A stretch of 64,000 nt of DNA from Cupriavidus malaysiensis (GTDB lineage Bacteria > Pseudomonadota > Gammaproteobacteria > Burkholderiales > Burkholderiaceae). The stretch spans positions 3,534,001-3,598,000 of the forward strand of contig NZ_CP017754.1 in the NCBI RefSeq assembly GCF_001854325.1, read 5' to 3'. Of the stretch, positions 50,563-59,322 are shown one piece after another; position 1 is the first letter of the stretch; each line of letters opens with the position of its first letter. Below the pieces are notes generated by a model. That model saw nothing but the letters and a program-made list of their open reading frames with translations. It searched no databases and was not told the DNA's origin. The translations under genes were made by a program, and so were the position numbers.

Positions 50563-51261
50563 TCAGGGCAGGTCGAAGACCAGCACCTCGGCGCCGCTGC
50601 CCTGCGACAGCTCCACCAGCGCCTCGCCCTCGAGGCGGGCCGCGTCGCCGGCCTCGAGCGCACGTCCATTGACGCTCACCCGCCCGCGCGCGACGTGTAC
50701 GTAGGCGCGGCGTCCAGGCGCGATGTCCAGGCTGGCGCGCTCTTCGCCGTCGAACAAGCCGGCGTAGAGCCGCATGTCCTGGTGGACCAGGACCGAACCG
50801 TCGGCGCCGTCCGGGCTGGCCACCAGGCGCAGGCGACCCTGCTTGTCGGCAGCCTCGAAGTGCTGCTCCTGGTAGCTCGGCTCGATGCCCGTCCGATCCG
50901 GCAGGATCCATATCTGCAGGAAATGCGTGACCTGCTGCGTGGCATGGTTGTACTCCGAATGGCGCACGCCGGTGCCCGCGCTCATGCGCTGCACGTCGCC
51001 CGGGCGGATCACGCTGCCGTTGCCCATGCTGTCGCGATGCGCAAGTTCGCCTTCGAGCACGTAGCTGATGATCTCCATGTCGCGGTGGCCGTGCGTGCCG
51101 AAACCCTTGCCCGGCGCGACCCGGTCTTCATTGATGACCCGCAGCGGCCCGAACTGCATGTGCTGCGGATCGTAGTAGTCGGCGAAGGAGAAGGTGTGAT
51201 ACGACTTGAGCCAGCCGTGGTCGGCATAACCGCGTTCGCCCGACTTTCTGATTTCAATCAT
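50563..51261 (-). CDS. Pirin-family protein (YhaK-like)
   Basis: Bicupin of 232 residues. The N-terminal cupin carries the pirin metal-site pattern HGHRDMEIISYVLEGELAHRDS at about 56-77 and QRMSAGTGVRHSEYNH. The C-terminal cupin is degenerate. Bacterial pirins are implicated in redox sensing or quercetin oxidation. The start at 51261 lies in the AT-rich divergent region with the LysR gene, a pairing that resembles the known yhaK-yhaJ arrangement, so that LysR probably regulates it. Confidence 0.92.
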   Translation of the reverse strand: MIEIRKSGERGYADHGWLKSYHTFSFADYYDPQHMQFGPLRVINEDRVAPGKGFGTHGHRDMEIISYVLEGELAHRDSMGNGSVIRPGDVQRMSAGTGVRHSEYNHATQQVTHFLQIWILPDRTGIEPSYQEQHFEAADKQGRLRLVASPDGADGSVLVHQDMRLYAGLFDGEERASLDIAPGRRAYVHVARGRVSVNGRALEAGDAARLEGEALVELSQGSGAEVLVFDLP

Positions 51262-51396
51262 TTTGACGACTCCGTTCGTAGGTTCCTTGCAGGGCCGCCG
51301 GGGTTCCCGGCGCCACAGCAAGCGAGATCTGCTGTTGACGCTAGGCAGTTTAGGGCAGCTGGAGTATAGTCGTCGGCACCACATTAGTAGCAATCA

Positions 51397-51411
51397 TTCA
51401 GAATTTCTGAA
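51397..51411. promoter_or_regulatory. LysR-type operator before the LysR gene
   Basis: TTCAGAA-T-TTCTGAA is a perfect 7-bp inverted repeat with a T-N11-A core, ending 1 nt before the lysR ATG (51413). Upstream, TATAGT at 51365-51370 is a likely -10, so the palindrome would lie in the transcribed leader and overlap the ribosome-binding site, suited to autorepression. Confidence 0.65.
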
Positions 51412-51412
51412 C

Positions 51413-52345
51413 ATGCCTCTTTCCCTCGAATCCCTTGAGGTGCTCGATGCCATCGAGCGCAAGGGCAGCTTCGCCGCCGCCGCGCACGAGATGGGCAAAG
51501 TGCCCTCCGCCCTCACCTATGTCGTGCGCAAGCTGGAGGAGGACCTCGATGTCCTGCTGTTCGACCGCCGCCGCCACCGCGCCGAGCTGACGCCGGCCGG
51601 GCGCGCCCTGCTGGACGAGGGCCGCCACCTGCTGCACGCGGCAGACGACCTGGAACGGCGCGTCAAGCGCCTCGCCACCGGCTGGGAAGCCACGCTGACG
51701 ATCGCGGTAGACGACCTGATCAACTTCCGCGCCCTGCTGCCGGTGATCCAGGACTTCTATGCCGAGAACTCCGCCACCCGGCTGCGCTTCTCCAAGGAGG
51801 TACTGGGCGGTTCCTGGGATGCGCTGGTCAGCAACCGCGCCGACCTGATCATCGGCGGCGCCTACGATGCGCCCAGCGCCCAGGGCTTCCAGGTGCGGCC
51901 GCTGGGCAACCTGCCCTTCGTCTTCGCCGTGGCCGCCCACCATCCCCTGGCGGCCGAACCGGGTCCGCTGACCACCACCCAGATCGCCATGCACCGCAGC
52001 GTGGCGGTGGGCGACACCTCGCGCAACCTGCCGACCCGCACCTATGGCGTGCTGGCCGGCCAGGACGTGCTGGTAGTGCCCAGCATGCGCGACAAGCTGG
52101 AAGCGCAGATCCGCGGACTCGGCTGCGGCTGGCTGCCGGCACCGATGGCCCAGCCCTTCATCGAAAGCGGGGTGCTGCAGGTCAAGGAAACGGTGGAAGT
52201 GCGCGGCACCGGCAACTTCAAGGTCGCCTGGCGCACCAGCACGCGCGGCAAGGCGCTGCAGTGGTGGGCGCGCAAGCTCGACGACCCTCGCCTGGCGCAG
52301 GCGCTGCTGCAGTTCCTGCCTGGTCAGCCTGTGACGGAAGACTGA
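51413..52345 (+). CDS. LysR-family transcriptional regulator (YhaJ-like)
   Basis: A 310-residue regulator. The winged helix (residues 1-60: [48 protein letters not shown]) is followed by the effector-binding domain with [24 protein letters not shown]. It faces the pirin gene across a 150-nt region with a perfect palindrome at its own start. The palindrome occupies the normal ribosome-binding-site position, so translation initiation has no clear Shine-Dalgarno. The effector is unknown; YhaJ homologues sense aromatic or quinone compounds. Confidence 0.92.
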   Translation: MPLSLESLEVLDAIERKGSFAAAAHEMGKVPSALTYVVRKLEEDLDVLLFDRRRHRAELTPAGRALLDEGRHLLHAADDLERRVKRLATGWEATLTIAVDDLINFRALLPVIQDFYAENSATRLRFSKEVLGGSWDALVSNRADLIIGGAYDAPSAQGFQVRPLGNLPFVFAVAAHHPLAAEPGPLTTTQIAMHRSVAVGDTSRNLPTRTYGVLAGQDVLVVPSMRDKLEAQIRGLGCGWLPAPMAQPFIESGVLQVKETVEVRGTGNFKVAWRTSTRGKALQWWARKLDDPRLAQALLQFLPGQPVTED

Positions 52346-52347
52346 CG

Positions 52348-53262
52348 ATGCCTGCCCCCGCCGACGGCGCGGCTCCCTATCGCGGCCGCTTTGCCCCATC
52401 GCCCACCGGCCCGCTGCACATGGGCTCGCTGGTCACCGCGCTGGCCAGCTGGCTGGACGCACGCGCGCATGGCGGCACCTGGCTGGTCCGCATCGAGGAC
52501 ATCGATTACCCACGCTGCGTGCGCGACGCCGATACCGGCATCCTGCGCACCCTTGCCGCCCTGGGACTGCACCCGGACGAGCCGCCGCTGTGGCAGAGCC
52601 GGCGCGAGCACTGCTACGCGAGCGCGCTGCAGCGGCTGGAAGCGGCCGGCCAGGTCTATCCCTGCGGCTGCTCGCGCAAGGAGATCGCCGACTCGCTGGT
52701 GCATGTGCGCGAACGCCACCAGACATTGGCCTACCCCGGCACCTGCCGGCACGGACTGAATGGCAAGCTGCCGCGCGCCTGGCGCGTGCGGGTGCCCGAC
52801 GGCGACGCCGCCACCATCTGCTTCGACGATCGCTGGCAGGGGCGGCAGTGCCAGAACCTCGCCACCGAACTGGGCGACTTCGTGCTGCGCCGCGCCGACG
52901 GGCTATGGGCCTACCAGCTCGCGGTGGTGGTCGATGACGCACTGCAAGGCATCACCCATATCGTGCGCGGCGCCGACCTGCTCGACTCCACACCGCGGCA
53001 GATCCATCTGCAGCGCCTGCTCGGCCTGCCGGAGCCGGCCTACCTGCACGTGCCGGTGGTGGTCAATGCCGTCGGCGAGAAGCTGAGCAAGCAGAGCGGG
53101 GCACAATCCGTTGACGACCTCGCTCCGCTGGAAGCGCTGCGCGCCGCCGGCGCCCACCTCGGCCTGCGCCATGACGCCACGGACGTCCCGGACTGGCTCG
53201 CACGCGCCACCGAGAGCTGGGCCGGGCTGCTGGCTCGGCTGCCCCGGCCGGGCGCAGCCTAG
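52348..53262 (+). CDS. gluQ: Glutamyl-Q tRNA(Asp) synthetase
   Basis: Truncated GluRS paralogue that attaches glutamate to queuosine in the anticodon of tRNA(Asp). The 304-residue length (no anticodon-binding domain) fits. The HIGH-type motif appears as [12 protein letters not shown], the KMSKS equivalent as EKLSKQSGA, and the zinc site as [10 protein letters not shown] with the later YPGTC. It starts 2 nt after the LysR stop and is probably co-transcribed with it, an arrangement without evident functional meaning. Confidence 0.93.
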   Translation: MPAPADGAAPYRGRFAPSPTGPLHMGSLVTALASWLDARAHGGTWLVRIEDIDYPRCVRDADTGILRTLAALGLHPDEPPLWQSRREHCYASALQRLEAAGQVYPCGCSRKEIADSLVHVRERHQTLAYPGTCRHGLNGKLPRAWRVRVPDGDAATICFDDRWQGRQCQNLATELGDFVLRRADGLWAYQLAVVVDDALQGITHIVRGADLLDSTPRQIHLQRLLGLPEPAYLHVPVVVNAVGEKLSKQSGAQSVDDLAPLEALRAAGAHLGLRHDATDVPDWLARATESWAGLLARLPRPGAA

Positions 53263-53750
53263 GCGACGGGACGACGGACTGCGCCGGAAGCCACCGGACT
53301 CCGGACACCGGGCGAGAACCGCATCACCGATCAGCGCCACCCGGTGCGGCATTGGTGCGCGTCAAGCGACGCCGGCCCCCGCCCACCTTGGATTGGATAT
53401 CACGTCCGATCCCAGCCTTCGGCTACCTCGGCAATCAGCACATTCCCGAGCAATCGGAAACACGCCTAGATATTCCCCAGAAATATTCCTAATTTATTTG
53501 CAGCGATCCCAGGTGGCGGCTGATCGCTCATCAGTCCATTCCAATGAATTAGGAAATTTCCCAAGAATGGCACACCCACACTAGGTTTCCAGCAAATGTG
53601 CGCAGGATTCCTTGGGATTTTTCCAAGAAAATTCCCGCGCTAAGTTTCGCATCCAATCTGCCGTTTACTGGATTGTTCTGATCAAGATCGAAAAATCGGA
53701 AATCAGAACCGGTCCCACAGCAATTCGCGCAACGTTCACTGGAGATGCCC
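53263..53750 (+). other. AT-rich intergenic patch before the fimbrillin-like gene
   Basis: I count 108 G/C in the 240 bases 53461-53700 (45%), far below the surroundings. TTCCTAATT (53486-53494) has an exact inverted copy AATTAGGAA at 53547-53555, and CTTGG/CCAAG arms form a hairpin near 53611-53627. No gene is seen. Such AT-rich patches are typical of silenced or acquired DNA. Confidence 0.6.
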
Positions 53751-54077
53751 ATGCCTTCCCGCCCGATGCCCGCCCGGCTTGTCCTCACCGTCGCCATGCT
53801 GGGAGCCGCCTCGCTGTGCGCTGCGCAAAGTGGCGTGATCCGCTTCTCCGGCATGATCGTGGAGCCGCCCTGCTCCTTCCGTTTCAGTAACGATGCCGGA
53901 GCCCGGTTGCGTCCCGAGTGCCCGCGTCCGGTCGCCGCGGACCTGTCCCTGGTCGATACCAGCGGGCGCGCGCTGCAGCCGACGGTACGGCTGGCGCAGG
54001 CTCCTGGCGCCATCGAACTCCCCGCGCGGCAGGCCGGCCAGGGCGCGCGATGGATCGCGATCGTGACGTATCAGTAG
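53751..54077 (+). CDS. Secreted fimbrillin-like protein
   Basis: A 108-residue protein with a signal peptide (RPMPARLVLTVAMLGAASLCAAQ, cleavage after the AQ). The mature start SGVIRFSGMIVEPPCSFRF matches the opening strand of type 1 (chaperone-usher) pilins, G.I.F.G.I.E..C, and a second cysteine in RPECPRP could form the pilin disulfide. The rest is short and lacks the usual C-terminal donor-acceptor motif. No chaperone or usher gene is near. The start at 53751 has GGAG 6 nt upstream. Confidence 0.65.
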   Translation: MPSRPMPARLVLTVAMLGAASLCAAQSGVIRFSGMIVEPPCSFRFSNDAGARLRPECPRPVAADLSLVDTSGRALQPTVRLAQAPGAIELPARQAGQGARWIAIVTYQ

Positions 54078-54100
54078 GAAGGGAAAACGAGGCGCGCGGG

Positions 54101-54148
54101 AGATTCCGCGAAAGATTTCACGGAAGATTTCGCGGAAGACTTCGCGGG
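54101..54148. repeat. 12-bp tandem repeat, four diverged units
   Basis: AGATTCCGCGAA, AGATTTCACGGA, AGATTTCGCGGA and AGACTTCGCGGG follow one another at 54101, 54113, 54125 and 54137, between the convergent fimbrillin-like and helicase genes. Confidence 0.8.
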
Positions 54149-54226
54149 AAAGCGCGCGGCCGGCATCGGGCAGGCGCCGTCAATTCCGGTGCCGGCAGCC
54201 ATCGACGGCGGCACCGATGCGCGCGC

Positions 54227-55735
54227 TCAGGACTTGCGCGGAACGCCGCCGAGCAGTGCGGCCAGCGGGCGCTTCGGCGCGGTGCGGCCGCGCCCGAGCG
54301 CGGCGATGGCGGCCTCCTCCGGCTTCGGCGTGGCGGCGGCACTGCCGGCGCTGGGCTCGTAGGGGCGCGAGAAGAAGGGGTCGTCCGACGGACGGAAGAC
54401 GGGGCGCTGCCCCGAGCCATTGCCATCCTTGCGGCGCGGGCGCTCCTCGGACTCGCCGCGGGCGCGACGGACTTCCGAGCGGGCACGGCGCCGTTCGGCA
54501 TCTTCGCCGCGCGCACGCTCGCCCGTGGGATCGAAGCCATCCAGCGTGGCACGCGGGATGCTGCGCTTGATCAGCTTCTCGATATCGACGAGCAGGCGCT
54601 CGTCGCCCGGCTGGAATACCGACAGCGCGTCGCCGCTGGCACCGGCACGGCCCGTGCGGCCGATCCGGTGCACGTAATCCTCGGCGCTGAACGGCAGGTC
54701 GAAGTTGATCACGCAGGGCATGTCGGGAATATCCAGCCCGCGCGCAGCCACATCGGTGGCGACCAGCGCGTCGATGGTGCCGTTCTTGAAGCCTTCGAGC
54801 GTCTGCATGCGCTCGGTCTGGGTCTTGTCACCGTGGATGGCGGCGGCGTTGATGCCCTCGCGCTCCAGGTGGCGCGCCAGGCGCGAGCAGCCGATCTTGC
54901 TGTTGACGAAGACGATGCACTGGCGCGACAGGCCCTGGGCCGCGCGCTGCTTGAGCAGGTGCACCACGGCGGCCTGCTTCTGGCCATCCTCGACCTGGTA
55001 GACGGTCTGCCGCACGTTTTCGTTGGCCGAGTTGCTGCGCGCCACCTCGATGGTGACCGGCTGGGTCAGGTAGCTCGAGGCAAGGCGCTTGATCTCGGGC
55101 GAGAAGGTGGCGGAGAACAGCAGCGTCTGGCGCTGGGCCGGCAGCAGGTTGATGATGCGCTGCAGGTCGGGCAGGAAGCCCATGTCCAGCATGCGGTCGG
55201 CTTCGTCCAGCACCAGCATCTGCACCTGCGACAGGTTGACCGATTTCTGCTGCACGTGGTCGAGCAGGCGACCCGGCGTCGCCACCAGGATTTCCACGCC
55301 ACGGCGCAGCGCATCGGTCTGCGGATTCATGTCGACGCCGCCGAACACCACCGTGCTGCGCAGGTCGGTGTGCTTGGCGTAGCGCGCGACGTTGTCGTAG
55401 ACCTGGTCGGCCAGCTCGCGCGTTGGTGTCAGCATCAGCGCGCGCACCGGATGGCGCGCCGGCGAGGCGCTGCCATTGGCCAGCGGCAGCAGGCGCTGGA
55501 TGATGGGCAGCGCGAAGCCGGCGGTCTTGCCGGTACCGGTCTGGGCCGCGCCCATCACGTCCTTGCCCAGCAGCACCACCGGAATCGCCTGCGCCTGGAT
55601 CGGCGTGGGCTTGGTGTAGCCCTGCTCGGTCAGCGCACGCAGGATGCGCGCATCCAAGCCGAAGCTGTCGAAGGTAATGGCGTTGGCGTTCTGGTCTGCG
55701 TTGGCTGCAGTGTCTGCTTGGCTGGTCGTGGTCAT
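54227..55735 (-). CDS. DEAD-box RNA helicase, RhlE type (second copy)
   Basis: A 502-residue helicase with a complete motif set: [84 protein letters not shown] and [10 protein letters not shown]. The C-terminal 110 residues are basic, Arg/Glu/Asp-rich (RRRARSEVRRARGESEERPRR) and end in a proline/alanine stretch, unlike the Gly-rich tail of the helicase at 34767. An extended -10 (TGCTAAAAT, complement of 55881-55889) lies about 145 nt upstream of the start. Confidence 0.93.
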   Translation of the reverse strand: MTTTSQADTAANADQNANAITFDSFGLDARILRALTEQGYTKPTPIQAQAIPVVLLGKDVMGAAQTGTGKTAGFALPIIQRLLPLANGSASPARHPVRALMLTPTRELADQVYDNVARYAKHTDLRSTVVFGGVDMNPQTDALRRGVEILVATPGRLLDHVQQKSVNLSQVQMLVLDEADRMLDMGFLPDLQRIINLLPAQRQTLLFSATFSPEIKRLASSYLTQPVTIEVARSNSANENVRQTVYQVEDGQKQAAVVHLLKQRAAQGLSRQCIVFVNSKIGCSRLARHLEREGINAAAIHGDKTQTERMQTLEGFKNGTIDALVATDVAARGLDIPDMPCVINFDLPFSAEDYVHRIGRTGRAGASGDALSVFQPGDERLLVDIEKLIKRSIPRATLDGFDPTGERARGEDAERRRARSEVRRARGESEERPRRKDGNGSGQRPVFRPSDDPFFSRPYEPSAGSAAATPKPEEAAIAALGRGRTAPKRPLAALLGGVPRKS

Positions 55736-56087
55736 GATTTCGGTGTCTGGCGGCAGGAGCGGACCCGGCGCCAGCGGACACGCGTCTCGAAGCGGGCTGG
55801 CTGATCGGCACCGCGGCAACGCCGCAGGCCCGCCGGGGCGTGCCGGCAAAATCAATAGCCCATGAGAATCAAAGACTTAGATTTTAGCATCAGAGCCGCA
55901 TCGATGAACAGCACGACGCGGCAACAGGCGTTCGTGACAGCAGCGAAAAAGTCACGCACATGTCACGTTTGACCACCATCATCGCCGCTGCGGCGCTGCA
56001 AGCCGGACCTCGGGCACCGAAGCGGCCCGGCAGCGCCCATCCAATTCGAACCGAATCCACGCCACGCTACCGATACCGAAGTACCTG
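55736..56087. promoter_or_regulatory. Promoter and leader of the second helicase gene
   Basis: The minus strand reads TGCTAAAAT (extended -10) at the complement of 55881-55889, giving a leader of about 140 nt. The + side shows no clear promoter. No gene is recognised. Confidence 0.5.
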
Positions 56088-56273
56088 ATGGAACTCTCTC
56101 GCATCGCCCTGCACCGCTTTCTGCTCATTTCGGGCGTCTTCCTCGGCCTCGGCTGCGCCCCGGAGGCAGCAATGTCCGCGCCGGCGCACGCCGGCGACGG
56201 CCAGGCACTGGCCGGCCACCGGCCTGGCCATCAGCCGGCGCCGGAATCGGCACCGGTCGCCGGCAAGGCCTGA
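56088..56273 (+). CDS. Possible small exported protein
   Basis: 61 codons. A signal-like segment (RIALHRFLLISGVFLGLGCAPEAA) could be a lipobox LGLGC, followed by a His/Pro/Ala-rich tail. No ribosome-binding site is visible and the opposite strand is also open, so the call is weak. I know no family. Confidence 0.3.
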   Translation: MELSRIALHRFLLISGVFLGLGCAPEAAMSAPAHAGDGQALAGHRPGHQPAPESAPVAGKA

Positions 56274-56376
56274 GGCCTCTGCCACCGCCCCCGGCGGCAG
56301 GCGCGGCGAAGCGTGCCGCAGCCGCCTCATTCACGCAAACAATCCTTCCGACCGGCACCATTCGGTCCGAGCGGGC

Positions 56377-57375
56377 TCAGTCGCCGCGGATCCCGTTGTC
56401 CTGGATCACCTTGCCCCATTTGCGGTCGTCGGCGCGCATGCGCGCCGACATCTGCTCCGGCACCTGGTAGGACGCGACCGTGCCGGCCTTCAGCATCTTG
56501 TCCTGCACCGTCGGGTCGGCCAGGGTCGCCTTCAACTCGGCCGACAGGCGGCCGACGATCTCCTTGGAGGTGCCGGCCGGTGCCAGCAGGCCGCCCCAGG
56601 CCGTCGCATCGAAGCCGGGAAAGCCCTGCTCTGCCACCGTCTTCACGTCAGGCGTGAAACTCACGCGGCGGGCCGAACCCACTGCGATCGGGCGCAGCTT
56701 ACCGGCCTTGATATGCGGCAGCGCGGCAATCATGTCGGAGAACATCATCGGCACCTGCCCGGCCAGCAGGTCCGAGATGGCCGGCGCGCTGCCCTTGTAT
56801 GGCACGTGCTGCACGTCGAAGTGGCCCAGGCTCTTCAGCAGTTCGGTCGACAGGTGGCCAAAGCTGCCATTGCCGGCGCTGGTGTAGTTCATCGCGCCGG
56901 GCTTGGCCTTCGCGCGCGCCATGTAGTCCTGCAGGCTGTGCACGTCGGGCAGCGCCTGGGGATTCACCACCATGACGATGGGCAGGTCATAGGCAGCCCC
57001 GACCGGCGTGAAATCCTTGAACAGGTCATAGCCCTTGCGCGGAATCAGGTGCGGCGCCAGCAGGGTGGGCGTGGCCAGCATCAGCAGCGTGTAGCCGTCC
57101 GGTGCGCTCTTGGCCACGGCCTCGGCGCCGATGGTGCCGGAGGCACCAGGACGGTTGTCCACCACCACCGGCTGCCCCATCGTTTCGCTGAGCTTCTGCC
57201 CGATGATGCGCGCGGCGGTATCGGTCGGCCCGCCCGGCGGGAACGGCACCACCAGGCGGATGGGCTTGGCGGGATAGGACTGGGCCAGCACCGGGGCGGC
57301 GCCCAGCGGCAGCATCGCCCCCAGGGCGGCAGCGCCGAGACGGCGCACGAATTGACGTCGGTTGGTCTTCTGCAT
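56377..57375 (-). CDS. Tripartite tricarboxylate transporter substrate-binding protein (Bug family)
   Basis: Periplasmic binding protein of 332 residues. The N-terminus NRRQFVRRLGAAALGAMLPLGAAPVLA has a twin-arginine signal, so it may be exported folded. The mature part has YPAKPIRLVVPFPPGGPTDTAARIIGQKLSE and VDNRPGASGTIGAEAVAKSAPDGYTLL, diagnostic of Bug/TctC proteins that bind carboxylates. No TctA/TctB membrane subunits are adjacent, common for Bug proteins in Burkholderiales. It follows the CoA-transferase gene by 128 nt, so a carboxylate handled by that enzyme is a plausible ligand. Confidence 0.92.
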   Translation of the reverse strand: MQKTNRRQFVRRLGAAALGAMLPLGAAPVLAQSYPAKPIRLVVPFPPGGPTDTAARIIGQKLSETMGQPVVVDNRPGASGTIGAEAVAKSAPDGYTLLMLATPTLLAPHLIPRKGYDLFKDFTPVGAAYDLPIVMVVNPQALPDVHSLQDYMARAKAKPGAMNYTSAGNGSFGHLSTELLKSLGHFDVQHVPYKGSAPAISDLLAGQVPMMFSDMIAALPHIKAGKLRPIAVGSARRVSFTPDVKTVAEQGFPGFDATAWGGLLAPAGTSKEIVGRLSAELKATLADPTVQDKMLKAGTVASYQVPEQMSARMRADDRKWGKVIQDNGIRGD

Positions 57376-57503
57376 GATGTCTGGCGGAACTGCGTCTTCA
57401 GGGATCGTCAAGAAAAGGTTGGACAGCGGAACAACGGGACAGCGAGACGGCGGGACAGCACGGCGGGCGGGAACAGCGCCGGCCGGCCGCCGCCTCAGGA
57501 TGG

Positions 57504-59129
57504 TCAGAGCGACAGCGGGCCGGGCTGGAACAGCCGGGCATCCATCAGGCGCAGGTCCGGCGCGAGCGCGACCTCGGCATCGCACAGCGCGAGCACGTCG
57601 CGGCGGGGATCCAGGCCGGGGGCGATCTCCACCAGCGTCAGGCGCTGGGTGCCACGCTCGTCCGCGCGCATCTCGAACACCGCGCGCTCGGTCAGGTAGC
57701 GTACCGGCACGCCGTTGCCGGCCACATAAGGGCCGTTGAAGCTCAGGTGCGACACGGCGGGCACGATCTTGCGGATGCGCCCTTCGCGCACGATGCGCAG
57801 TGCGCCATCCTCGACCGCCACCTCCAGCCCGCCCGCGGTCAGCGTGCCCATGAAGACCACGGCACGCGCGCTTTGCGTGATGTTGATGAAACCGCCAACG
57901 CCCGCGATCAGGGCCTGCTCGCCACTGCCGAAGCGGCTCACGTTGACGTTGCCGTCGCCATCCAGCTCGGCCAGCCCGAGGATCGCGAGGTCGATGCCGC
58001 CACCCTCGTAGAAATCGAACTGCGCCGGCTGGTCGACCACCGCCTCCGGATAGGCCGAGGCGCCGAAGCTGAGGCCGTCGGCCGGCGTGCCGCCGATCGG
58101 CCCGGCCTCCACCGTAAGCGTGAATCCTGCCACGCCGGCCTGCTCGGCCAGCATGCCCACCGCGGCGGGCATGCCGACGCCGAGGTTGACCACGCGCGGG
58201 CGGCGCTCGGCCAGCTCCAGCACCGCGCGGCGCTGCACGATGGTGCGGGCATCCAGCACCGTCGCCGGCGCTTCGGCCGCGGCAGGCGCGGCGGAACCGT
58301 CCGCGCCGCGCCAGGACGTGACATAGGCCGGGTTGAAGGTCTCGGCGAAGGTCATCTGGTGATGGGCCGGATCTTCGCTGACCACCACGTAGTCGACCAG
58401 GATGCCCGGCACGTGGATGGCCTGCAGGTTGTCGTGGCGCTCGACCAGCGACTCTACCTGGGCAATGACGATGCCGCCCGAGTTGTGGGCCGCCTGGGCG
58501 ATCGCAAGCAACTCGTGATGGAAGGCTTCGCGATGCGTGCTCAGGTTGCCGCGCGGGTCGGCGCTGGTGCAGCGGATCAGCGCGCAGTGGATCGGGAAGC
58601 TCGGGTAGAACAGGTATTCCTCGCCGCGCAGGGCGATGGCGTCCACCCAGGCGCGTCCGGCCGCCGCGGCCTCGCTGGCGCGCGCATTGAGGGCGCCGCC
58701 GTGGTAGCGCGCATCCTGCGCGCTACGCGGGTCGACGAAGGTGTGCAGGCCGATCTTGCTGATCACGCCCGGCTTGCCACCGGCGATGGCGCGGTACAGA
58801 TGAGTGATCACGCCCTGCGGCAGGTTGAAGGCCTCGCACTCCCCTGCCAGCGCCAGCGCCGCCAGGCGCGTCGCCGAGCGCCAGTGCCCGCCGACGATGC
58901 GGGTGGTCATGCCGGCATTGCCGAAGTGGTTGACGCCGCGTGCACCGCGGTCGCCCTGCCCGGCCGAGTAGACCAGGGTCAGGTCGCGCGGCAGTCCGCT
59001 CTGCAGGAAGCGCCGTTCGAGCGCTTCGGTCACCGTCTCCGCATGCCCCGCGCCGACAAAACCGGCACTGGCCACGGTCCAGCCGGATTGCACCAGCGCA
59101 GCCGCTTGCTGCGCGCTCACCACCTGCAT
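57504..59129 (-). CDS. Acyl-CoA:carboxylate CoA-transferase (propionate/acetate CoA-transferase type)
   Basis: Fused alpha-beta CoA-transferase of 541 residues, similar to Pct and YdiF. The alpha half starts VVSAQQAAALVQSGWTVASAGFVGAGHAETV and contains YSAGQGDRGARGVNHFGNAGM. The beta half has VVNLGVGMPAAVGMLAEQAG and the catalytic glutamate in FTLTVEAGPIGGTPADG. It would move CoA between an acyl-CoA and a free acid such as acetate, propionate or lactate. It heads a unit with the Bug protein gene, divergent from an IclR regulator with a palindrome between them. Confidence 0.9.
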   Translation of the reverse strand: MQVVSAQQAAALVQSGWTVASAGFVGAGHAETVTEALERRFLQSGLPRDLTLVYSAGQGDRGARGVNHFGNAGMTTRIVGGHWRSATRLAALALAGECEAFNLPQGVITHLYRAIAGGKPGVISKIGLHTFVDPRSAQDARYHGGALNARASEAAAAGRAWVDAIALRGEEYLFYPSFPIHCALIRCTSADPRGNLSTHREAFHHELLAIAQAAHNSGGIVIAQVESLVERHDNLQAIHVPGILVDYVVVSEDPAHHQMTFAETFNPAYVTSWRGADGSAAPAAAEAPATVLDARTIVQRRAVLELAERRPRVVNLGVGMPAAVGMLAEQAGVAGFTLTVEAGPIGGTPADGLSFGASAYPEAVVDQPAQFDFYEGGGIDLAILGLAELDGDGNVNVSRFGSGEQALIAGVGGFINITQSARAVVFMGTLTAGGLEVAVEDGALRIVREGRIRKIVPAVSHLSFNGPYVAGNGVPVRYLTERAVFEMRADERGTQRLTLVEIAPGLDPRRDVLALCDAEVALAPDLRLMDARLFQPGPLSL

Positions 59130-59217
59130 CGCTTGTCTCCGTTTTGTCCTGCTCTTCGCCGCGGCCGCTTGATCTGCCCCGGCTGGTGCCGGGCCGATGG
59201 CCCGGACATATTATTTT

Positions 59218-59233
59218 GCGAACATTTGTTCGC
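59218..59233. promoter_or_regulatory. IclR-type operator between the CoA-transferase and iclR genes
   Basis: GCGAAC-ATTT-GTTCGC is a perfect 6-bp inverted repeat, like the GTTCG/CGAAC arms bound by PcaR/PobR-type IclR proteins. TATGAT at 59241-59246 is a likely -10 for iclR. The palindrome therefore overlaps the region upstream of both promoters. Confidence 0.6.
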
Positions 59234-59322
59234 CAAACACTATGATACGGACAGGATCGCCGGTCGCGCAAGCCCTGCCCGGCGCACTAGAATCCAGCGT
59301 TTCACGACCCCACCCGCCCGCA

